Shown piece after piece: positions 43,201-49,476 of a DNA stretch of 49,476 nt; the stretch's first letter is position 1; each line of letters begins with the position of its first letter. The position numbers and the translations under genes are program-made. The notes beneath the pieces are model-generated. The model had not been told where the DNA came from. It did not search any database and worked only from the letters and a program-made list of their open reading frames with translations. The stretch is taken from contig DAGF01000091.1 of NCBI GenBank assembly GCA_002495645.1, positions 1-49,476 on the forward strand. Direction: 5' to 3'. Origin of the DNA: Euryarchaeota archaeon UBA549 (GTDB taxonomy: Archaea; Thermoplasmatota; Poseidoniia; Poseidoniales; Poseidoniaceae).

Positions 43201-46200
43201 TTCAACGTACATTCCAAGCGAAGCAGAATGCACTTGCTGATATTGTGCGAACGGCACTTGACCAGCGTTCAAGGCCACATTGATGCGGCATTCGTCACCG
43301 TAGAGGGTGCCACAGAAGGTTCCCGCACTGATGGTCTGCTCACCGGCAAAATTGGTGTTCGCATATTCGCTGTAGACGGCCGTGTCTTGCACGTTGGTGT
43401 GGCCAAAGGCGGCGATTTCACTGCCGGTTTGGAAGCGGTACGTGTAGGTGTAATCGTTGTTGAAGGTGTGGTCGGGGTCGCCGACGGCGAAACTCCAGCG
43501 CGAAGAGGAGGGGCCTGGGATGGACTGATTCACGCCTTGAACCCACCAGGAGAAGAGTTGCCCCTCGGTCAAGTTGTCCGAGAATCGGAAGGTGGTGTTG
43601 GTGATTTCAGAATCTTCCCACGAGCGGAATTTGTACACACCGCTCTCGTTTGCGATGGTGACAATGTACCCCGTTGCACCGCTCACCGGCGTCCATGTCA
43701 AGACGGGTTGGGTCGAGGGGGTGAGCAAACCGTCAGCCTCGGCGTAGAGCACTTGGCCGTCCGCAGGCGAGGTCAGCATGGGCTGTCCGGGAGGAACAAT
43801 GCCGTTGACGTTGTCAACGTAATCCAGCACCAGGTGGGGGTGATAGGCGTCGTCCGAATGTTCGGAGGAGTAGAAACTGTGGGAGGACCCTGTGCTTCCA
43901 ATCATCGCCAGCATGAACGTCATGGTGGTGTTGCCGTTGGCGATGTTGCTTTGTGCCAAGCTGGTCAAATCCCATTCCACCCATCCGAAGGGGTTGTTCA
44001 AGGTCAGGGTTGAACGGGTGATTTCGGTGGTTGAACAGGTTGGGGCCGTGGCCCACACAACACTGGATTCGGTAAAACCACTGCAAGCGTAAGCTGCAAT
44101 CGTGGTTGACGATGTTCCCGAAACGCCGGGCTGGTACATTCGCAGCATCATTTGCGTGGGGGTCATCGCAGAGGGCCATGGGATGTTGCTGAGGTCGAAT
44201 TCCATGAGAATGCGACTTTGTCCCGTGCCCAAACCGTTGACGCCGAGGACCATGGTGTTGGAACCGCCTCGGTTCACCGTTGCGTTGGAATCAATTTCAA
44301 CGTCCTCCACCATCGGCAATTGACCCGTGTAGTCAAAGATCGAGCCACGAGACAGGTTCAGCGTGTGATTCCCGTTGCCGTCATCGCTGCCCTGATCTTC
44401 AGGAACGCGATACTTGTTGACGGAGGACCACTCGCCGATGCGGTCGCCCTGGTCGGCTCTAACGCGCCAGTAGATCCAGAAATCCCCCTTGGAGAGGTTG
44501 GTATTGCTGTACGTGTTGTTGAGGAAGTCGAACGTGTCGTTGCCGTAGAGTCCCGCCATGATTTCGTCGTGCGTCCAACAGGTGGTGATTTCTTCGTTGA
44601 GGAACAAAGGATCGCCACCGCCACATGCTGCGATTTGGGTGTGGTTGCTGTAGGTGAGGTTGAAGGTGAAATCAGTGCTGTTGAGCCCCGACGGACGAGG
44701 CGTGGAAGTGTTCCAGAGGGTGATGCCGTCCAGGGGTGTGAGTCCGGTGGGTTGCGATGGCACCCATGCCTCGACGATGCGATAGGTCAGGTTGAGGCGT
44801 GGCCGAACGTCGATGTTCGAGGCTTCGCTTGAGGCAAATTGAACGCGCCCGTCTACGCCGGTTTCGAGTTCAACGGGGAAGAGCACGATGTCCAGTTCCG
44901 CCATGTTGTTCTTCAAAGCGTGCTGAACATAGGCTGTAACGTTAAACGCGGCGGTGCCGGTCTCGTTGACCCATTGCGCTGCGTTGAATGGGATATCGGA
45001 GTCTCTTATGGTGAATCCACCCGTTTGAGCCCACGATGAGGTGTTGCCCGCTGGGTAGGCGTAAACCGAGGATTCGCTCCATTGGGAGGTCATCTCCGAG
45101 ACCGCAATGAGCGTGGACTGGTAGGCGTTCACCACGGTGAATTCCAAACTGGCGTTCACCACTTCGTAGGTCCCGGGCATTGGAAGGGCACTGAAATTCA
45201 TGTTCATGAGCGACATTGAGCGGAGGTTGGGGTTGCTCGTGGACACTTGGCTGCGACCGACATAAAGACTTGAGGATGAACCGCGGTTGGTGTAGATGGA
45301 GCCCGTGTCAAGGTAGGTGTCTTGGGTGACGCTCGGATAGGAGAGCGACGCTACAATCGACCCTTCCTGGATGGAGAGGTTGGCATGGGTGCTGTTGATT
45401 TCCTGACCGACATCGTTTGGCAGGTAGAAACTTGTGGATGCACTTCGGGGACCAAGCATACCGTTGTTGATGGGTTGAACCATCCAGCGAATCTCCTGAG
45501 CGAACGTCAAATCTGATGAGGGCGTAAAGGTCAGGTTGGTGGTGTCAAAGTCTGAGGGGGTGGTGCGTGAATCGTACGTGAACAAGCCCGCCATGTCGTC
45601 GTTAGCATCGGTTTGGATGAAGACTCGCCAGTCAGAAACTGCGGTCGCCCCGCTGTAGGTCCATGAGAAGGTCGGGGAACGGTCGGCTTGGAGTGCATGG
45701 GAGGCCGCGTCCCAAACGATGGAACCGCTGGTCGGCGCGCTGTTCACGCCGCTCACGGTCGGGGTTGCGACGGTTCCGTCTTCCCATGTCAGCGTGAGGT
45801 AGGGGCGCTCGCTGGCGCTGCCCTCAGTGGAGGTGAAGATGATTTCATCCGTGGTCTGTGAAGAGGTGTAAACCATCAACGAGACAAAATTCTGGCTGTT
45901 GGCAAGTGCACCTTGAACAGCCTCGGTGACATCGAAATCCATCCAATCATCTTCCACACTGTCAACGAGATCAACATAGCTGCCGACGTCAACACCGATG
46001 TCGCGACCGCCACGCTCAGACCAGGTGTTGGTGCCGTCGTACGTGGTGGCGTTGGCCGAAGTCGTCCAAGGTTGGAGAACGGGACGGATAGCGACGGGCT
46101 CATCCTCTGGCGAACCGTATTCTGCAAACAAACTCAACTCCGCCCCGGTGACGCGTGCGCCCGAGGGTTGTGGGACTTCAGCGAGCGGAATTCGAATGAG

Positions 46201-49200
46201 AGCAGCGGATTGGTAGCCCGTGGACTGCTCACCGACACGAAGTGTCGTGGCGTTTTCATGGGTGTCATCGGAGCCCGAACCGTTCTCGATGACATAGGTG
46301 TCAACCAAGTGAGGCGTATTCAAGTGGGGAAGTGCGCCATGGTGTCGCAGTTCAACGGAAGCCTTGGTGGAATTGAAGACCACCGTGTTCAAGTCAGGAA
46401 GTTGGAAATGATAGGACGACGACCAGTTTCCAATTTGGTTGGTCGCTGATACGGCACGTACCCGCCAATACCATGTTTTCCCATCGTCAAGGTCGGACTG
46501 CAACGTAAAGGAGGTGTTGGTCACATCAAAACCTGCATCGTTCCAAGAGGTGTAGGTGAGGCTGTTGACCGATGAGAAGTCACTTTGGGTGTCGAGTTGG
46601 ACGATGTAGCCGGCCAGCGCCATTGAACCAGCGAAGTTCCAAACCAGTTCGGGTTGGGCGATGGGCGTCAAATCAACGCCGGCTCCGATGGACCACGAAC
46701 CGTTGAGTGGGAGGGATGGCGCTGGGTCGGAGGGCAAAGCATCCGAACCAGGGACGTAAACAAAGGAGAGTTCAGGGCGATTCGCCATGGAATCTTCGGC
46801 CGTGCTGAAATAAGCGGTTCGAGCGCCGCCGGAACCTGCACCCAACATGCCTGCGATGAAGTCCACTCGGCGGTCTTCGCGCATGGCGTTTTGAACCGCA
46901 AGAGTGACGTTCCATTCCACGCTGTCTCCTTCAAAGAAGGAGTTGCCCACGCTCACGCTGTCCAGAAGAGAGCCACGTTCGGCACCCTTTGCACCGGCGG
47001 TGTCCCACGCGTTGGAACCGTCATAACTTGCCCACGTGGCGTCCTCGGCGTTCCAATCGTGTTCACTGCTCTCCCAAACGGCGATGGTCGGGCTGCCAAA
47101 GGTCGTGGATGTCAAGGTCATTGACAAGTGGGCAGATTCCACAGCGTAGCCGTTGGGCAACAAATTGGACACGAGGTTACATCCCAGAAGGGCGGTGATT
47201 TCGCCGCCCGACGGGTTGTAATCAATGGTCATCTCCGAGTCGCCGTCAAAGTTGTCGGTTGATGCAGCGCTGTCGATGTAGGTGTCCATGCAGGCAGGGT
47301 ATTGATTGTCTTGCGAACCGTTGCCGTGCTTCATTCTGAACTCGTGGCGGTCGCCACCCAACCATGTGCTTTCGGCGGAGGAAACGAGGAAACTGGAGCT
47401 GACCCATTCACCGTAGTGGTCGTCGCTGTCCACTGTGGCCATGCGCCAGAAGTACATGTTGCCGACTTCGAGGGTCTTGGCCCCGGTCATCGGAAGGGTG
47501 CCGTCGGAGGGACTGAAATCGCTGTCAACACGGGTGTCAACGCGCAATTCACGCAGACGGAAGTCCTCGTCGGTGGCCAGTTCAAACAGGATGTCATCGC
47601 CGGTGGAAGGGCTCGTCCAATTCAACGATGGCTGCGTGTTGCCGGAGAGGTTGTGGCCGGTTTGATTCCAAATGGCCAAGCCCTCGGCAGGTGCGGTCAG
47701 GTTGACCGAAGTGGGCGGCGTGCCGCTGCCCCACTCGTAGGTGAGCGAGAACGACGGGGTATCGCTGGGGTTCGAGGCTTCAGCCGAATGGAATTGAATC
47801 CCTTCACCGTTGGTGTAGGATTCGTACTTACCACGGACCGCAATCAGCATGTCCAACGGTGCATCGTCGCCCCCATCAAGGTAGTTTTGGACCGCGTGGT
47901 CGAGGTCGAAGGTAAAGCTGGAACTGGTTTGATTGCCGTCAGCGAGAGCGAAGGCAGCCGTGCCGTTAGAACGACCCCCATCGTACCAAGAGAAGCCGTT
48001 GGTGGACATCCGGTTCCAGGTGATGCCGTCCTCGGTCCAAAGGCCAGATTCTTCCATACCGTGAATCGAGATCATCGGGTCGCCGGTGTAGGAGGAGCGC
48101 GTCAACTTCATCTCAGCGTTCACGATGGTCAAGTTGTCGTGCAGTCCGAGTTGATTCAACGAGGCCCTGAAGTGAATCAAGCGTTCTTTGCTTGACGTCA
48201 TGCTGGCCTCGAGGGTGGAGGCGTCGCCGTACGTGATCGTTTTGCTGGTCTCACTGACGGTGGCGTCCTGAAGGAAATTCGATTCCAGACCGGTATCGGT
48301 GGGGCCGAAGGTCATGGTGGCGGTGCCGTCCCCGTTATCCACCACATTGTGCGTTGGGAGCATGAAACTGGTGCTGTCCCAAGGACCCCACTGGTCGTTG
48401 CTGTCAACGGCTCGAATGCGCATGTGCATCGTGGTTCCGTTCACCAAGGCGAGGGAAGAAGGGAGGTCATAAGCGCCGGATGTGCCCGTTGAAGCGAAGG
48501 TGGACCACAACGTCGAGAAGTGCCATGCTTCGTCGCTTTCAGAGCGCCAATCGGCGTCGTTGCTCAATTGAATCTCAACGTCCGTTCCGGTGTTCTGGTC
48601 GTAGGAGAGGGTTGGCGTGGTGACGGCTTGGAGCAGGAAATCCGCTTTCATCCAAGGCGCACCGTCCTCCACAGGAAGGTCGGTGGAAACGGTTGCACCG
48701 CTGGTCGCAGCGGTGTTGTTCGTGGTGTCCATCGTGAGTTGAGGGCGGTTGGAGGCGCTCAGTGCTTCGGACATGCCGCAATCATAACTGGCACCAAACG
48801 ACGAGACGACAAGCGAGAGGTTGCCCGCGTTGCTCTTCGCAGCATCCTGCGCCAGAGCGGTGACGTTCAGGGTCAAGGTTCCGTTGCCCGTTAGCGTGGT
48901 GGGAGGCTCCCATTCGCCACGGTCAGCTGCGCCTTCAGCACCTGCCGTCGACCACAGTTGGCCGTTGTCATAGGCCACCCAAGAGGCGTGCGAACCGTTC
49001 CACAAACGATCCATTGTTGCCACATAGGCCGTCAATTCGGCAGGCCCAAGAACATCGGTTGTGCACTGCAGAGCAACGCTGGCCTCGTGAACCGTGTCGC
49101 TTGATGTGAAGTTCATCGGGAATCGAAGCAACAATCTGGACGCTTGGCCAACACCGTCAGCAAGGGTCCCTGAGACCGAGGTGTTGAAGGTCGACGACGG

Positions 49201-49386
49201 AGAGGCGGCCGAGATGTAGGTATCAGCGTTCGCTGAATGGTAGGAAACGGCCCGCTGCACGGTGTTTTCATCTTCCAACTCAGACCAACCTTCCATGGTT
49301 TGAGGCAGGGAAAGGTCAGCGAAGATAAACATCAAAACGAGCAAAAGCGCGGTGGCTTGGGGACGAAGGATTCGTACGCTACGCAT
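40207..49386 (-). CDS. Giant 3059-residue surface protein with DNRLRE-like and Ig-like repeats
   Basis: This is the largest gene of the window. After a signal peptide (ATALLLVLMFIFADLSL) come about seven DNRLRE-type modules of 200-300 residues; each has a DTYI/DTYL-like start, a W-x-E/T-x2-x-TW segment, a DVT-x-x-VQ helix and a RP-x-L-x-L/F-x-Y end. FN3-like domains lie between them (FSWTYSGA, WRVRAVSATNQIGNWSS). From about residue 2150 to 2900, Big-type Ig domains follow, like those of the next gene. Then come a membrane helix (2930-2953), an Asp-rich linker, five 7-residue PTGPAPG repeats and a WW-like end DGTWWYRNPGEEEWQEYTD. ATG 49386 lies about 30 bases from a TATA box; ATG 49395 is the alternative. 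Adhesion or polymer binding is inferred. Confidence 0.87.
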   Translation of the reverse strand: MRSVRILRPQATALLLVLMFIFADLSLPQTMEGWSELEDENTVQRAVSYHSANADTYISAASPSSTFNTSVSGTLADGVGQASRLLLRFPMNFTSSDTVHEASVALQCTTDVLGPAELTAYVATMDRLWNGSHASWVAYDNGQLWSTAGAEGAADRGEWEPPTTLTGNGTLTLNVTALAQDAAKSNAGNLSLVVSSFGASYDCGMSEALSASNRPQLTMDTTNNTAATSGATVSTDLPVEDGAPWMKADFLLQAVTTPTLSYDQNTGTDVEIQLSNDADWRSESDEAWHFSTLWSTFASTGTSGAYDLPSSLALVNGTTMHMRIRAVDSNDQWGPWDSTSFMLPTHNVVDNGDGTATMTFGPTDTGLESNFLQDATVSETSKTITYGDASTLEASMTSSKERLIHFRASLNQLGLHDNLTIVNAEMKLTRSSYTGDPMISIHGMEESGLWTEDGITWNRMSTNGFSWYDGGRSNGTAAFALADGNQTSSSFTFDLDHAVQNYLDGGDDAPLDMLIAVRGKYESYTNGEGIQFHSAEASNPSDTPSFSLTYEWGSGTPPTSVNLTAPAEGLAIWNQTGHNLSGNTQPSLNWTSPSTGDDILFELATDEDFRLRELRVDTRVDSDFSPSDGTLPMTGAKTLEVGNMYFWRMATVDSDDHYGEWVSSSFLVSSAESTWLGGDRHEFRMKHGNGSQDNQYPACMDTYIDSAASTDNFDGDSEMTIDYNPSGGEITALLGCNLVSNLLPNGYAVESAHLSMTLTSTTFGSPTIAVWESSEHDWNAEDATWASYDGSNAWDTAGAKGAERGSLLDSVSVGNSFFEGDSVEWNVTLAVQNAMREDRRVDFIAGMLGAGSGGARTAYFSTAEDSMANRPELSFVYVPGSDALPSDPAPSLPLNGSWSIGAGVDLTPIAQPELVWNFAGSMALAGYIVQLDTQSDFSSVNSLTYTSWNDAGFDVTNTSFTLQSDLDDGKTWYWRVRAVSATNQIGNWSSSYHFQLPDLNTVVFNSTKASVELRHHGALPHLNTPHLVDTYVIENGSGSDDTHENATTLRVGEQSTGYQSAALIRIPLAEVPQPSGARVTGAELSLFAEYGSPEDEPVAIRPVLQPWTTSANATTYDGTNTWSERGGRDIGVDVGSYVDLVDSVEDDWMDFDVTEAVQGALANSQNFVSLMVYTSSQTTDEIIFTSTEGSASERPYLTLTWEDGTVATPTVSGVNSAPTSGSIVWDAASHALQADRSPTFSWTYSGATAVSDWRVFIQTDANDDMAGLFTYDSRTTPSDFDTTNLTFTPSSDLTFAQEIRWMVQPINNGMLGPRSASTSFYLPNDVGQEINSTHANLSIQEGSIVASLSYPSVTQDTYLDTGSIYTNRGSSSSLYVGRSQVSTSNPNLRSMSLMNMNFSALPMPGTYEVVNASLEFTVVNAYQSTLIAVSEMTSQWSESSVYAYPAGNTSSWAQTGGFTIRDSDIPFNAAQWVNETGTAAFNVTAYVQHALKNNMAELDIVLFPVELETGVDGRVQFASSEASNIDVRPRLNLTYRIVEAWVPSQPTGLTPLDGITLWNTSTPRPSGLNSTDFTFNLTYSNHTQIAACGGGDPLFLNEEITTCWTHDEIMAGLYGNDTFDFLNNTYSNTNLSKGDFWIYWRVRADQGDRIGEWSSVNKYRVPEDQGSDDGNGNHTLNLSRGSIFDYTGQLPMVEDVEIDSNATVNRGGSNTMVLGVNGLGTGQSRILMEFDLSNIPWPSAMTPTQMMLRMYQPGVSGTSSTTIAAYACSGFTESSVVWATAPTCSTTEITRSTLTLNNPFGWVEWDLTSLAQSNIANGNTTMTFMLAMIGSTGSSHSFYSSEHSDDAYHPHLVLDYVDNVNGIVPPGQPMLTSPADGQVLYAEADGLLTPSTQPVLTWTPVSGATGYIVTIANESGVYKFRSWEDSEITNTTFRFSDNLTEGQLFSWWVQGVNQSIPGPSSSRWSFAVGDPDHTFNNDYTYTYRFQTGSEIAAFGHTNVQDTAVYSEYANTNFAGEQTISAGTFCGTLYGDECRINVALNAGQVPFAQYQQVHSASLGMYVESWTSVQGATSVAFNVHPITNANWGAASATWNGTTAGGTWGAPGMQAGVDYGDAVSTTVVNVDTTGWVWFDVSTAGMTISNQQAWVIIGTPNNNGYAHATFYSGTATNVNYRPQILFNTTNITSVAISSSGGTTTTDADTAVNFNSVAYDHLSMVQSPPMTWSSSSGNIGSNGLFTPNTAGVTTITSCFGLVCGHQNITVTPGAATELVVTPLSATITADETLTITANMVDQHGNMVPGEPITYTPTNGSMSAVVPNIFQPYAVGSHVVRVAHNVPSGEFVDVAVTVEAGVPSYFVLGGCEGTVPAGVWCDISIDLYDQFGNALDIADAGDLTWSTTNGNYSEIDQKYFPDHVGVWWLNLTSASGAMDELQITVGHGAIDYLELNASSTSITADDRVYINTTRVDVRGNRLTVVLPADNWTKTSDGQLTPGAPATWDPVKTGSKILEARYETELTQIVIDVSRGQTQTLRITVDDEIATWQHFDITADDTLEAKIFAIDAKGNQWAVPESNWSLDHPTISDASNFLEVLTGDATTFTPYYASDLPYTLTATYSDENTDLSVSINITVDHGMLNTVTIEAVANDPLRSTGALIEVTSDFAVDFTSELFDTDNNRISSDELTWLEVNVATGDVQDITTQLLLDGMRWEATTVGEWRIDAYSISGTGFNISDSVSITVLHGEAVTVAADLSTTSPTAGDRVDIQVTGTDADGNQFPQDVEWTEDGASVPTLSIITSSEGTYTYDAEVAGVHTLQYSVGGAVSTAEITVSAQNTVARLEVNLSTDSLEQLASLEVAIRAFDAFDNEIPVPGSVQVESTGRGTSSMTSSDLWTVTTLDDGPQTITVSVGAVRVNEEITVIGNFQGFFEAGGTLYYVGAGLLALVAIVLLVLGVMFMRNSGGSDDWDDDDYDDDDDDERPSGPTGPAPGPTGPAPGPTGPAPGPSGPAPGPSGPPPEEAPAEDEEVEEELETTFDEDGVEWWEDEDGTWWYRNPGEEEWQEYTD
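40361..40460 (-). repeat. 21-base tandem coding repeat (PTGPAPG units)
   Basis: About five copies of a 21-base unit encode the 7-residue PTGPAPG / PSGPAPG repeat in the predicted cytoplasmic tail of the giant protein. Units are at 40361-40381, 40382-40402, 40403-40423, 40424-40444 and a partial one at 40445-40460. High similarity suggests recent expansion. Confidence 0.8.
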
Positions 49387-49412
49387 GGGACTCATCCCTT
49401 ACACCACTCCCC

Positions 49413-49418
49413 ATTATA
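49413..49418 (-). promoter_or_regulatory. TATA box of the giant surface protein gene
   Basis: The minus strand reads CCTATAATGG. A start site about 25 bases downstream falls near 49390, just before ATG 49386 and past ATG 49395. This favours the second ATG and a nearly leaderless mRNA for the giant gene and its follower. Confidence 0.5.
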
Positions 49419-49476
49419 GGGACTTTTCCCTCTTACGGATTGCGAGGCCCAAATCATATCACTGAATTTCAAGAGG

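Noticed and set aside
42862..44013. Open frame of 383 codons opposite the giant surface protein gene
   Set aside because: It is antisense to a continuous signal-peptide protein with domain repeats and has no recognisable family.
47302..48195. Open frame of 297 codons opposite the giant surface protein gene
   Set aside because: Same reason: an antisense shadow with no domain, promoter or ribosome binding site.

Overview
The window looks like a chromosomal piece of a planktonic Marine Group II euryarchaeon (Candidatus Poseidoniales) or a close relative. Archaeal markers are a TFB transcription factor, a membrane-anchored LonB protease, ribosomal protein L40e, a UPF0147 protein, an archaeal-type AspRS, a TrmI tRNA methyltransferase and an archaeal prepilin peptidase. 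TATA-like boxes sit about 25 bases before several start codons. Very large, acidic surface proteins next to housekeeping genes fit this group. The lineage call is inference from gene content. No rRNA, tRNA, CRISPR array, insertion sequence or prophage was found. Genes are packed tightly and no gene-free stretch exceeds about 300 bases; the longest, 1336-1588, holds divergent promoters.

Layout. 34-5881: purA, tfb, a small zinc protein, a propeller-like protein, a metallo-beta-lactamase-fold protein lacking its metal ligands, rpl40e, prepilin peptidase, UPF0147. 5883-10853 (minus): lonB, an MFS transporter and an AI-2E-type permease with an extra C-terminal domain. 10929-24546: three large surface proteins (1161, 1333 and 992 residues) interleaved with trmI, aspS and a CPBP intramembrane protease. 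24614-37064 (mostly plus): a metabolic block. 37111-49386 (minus): a ferritin-like protein, then an 867-residue and a 3059-residue surface protein that probably form one transcription unit.

The most unusual content is the metabolic block. It holds a 2-aminophenol-1,6-dioxygenase-like catalytic subunit (AmnB-like), a partner without iron ligands (AmnA-like) fused to a RidA-family 2-aminomuconate-deaminase-like domain, and an aldehyde dehydrogenase resembling 2-aminomuconic semialdehyde dehydrogenase. Nearby are an alpha/beta hydrolase, an atypical SDR, a luciferase-like flavin monooxygenase, an asparaginase-II-like amidohydrolase and an amino acid permease. Together they suggest meta-cleavage and deamination of an ortho-aminophenol-type compound in an archaeon. 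Genes for the lower pathway are not in the window.

The five large surface proteins share a plan: N-terminal signal peptide, long ectodomain (SGNH hydrolase, thioredoxin-like, TSP3, Ig-like or DNRLRE-like modules), one C-terminal membrane helix, an acidic or proline-rich linker, and a short Trp-rich or zinc-ribbon tail predicted to be cytoplasmic.
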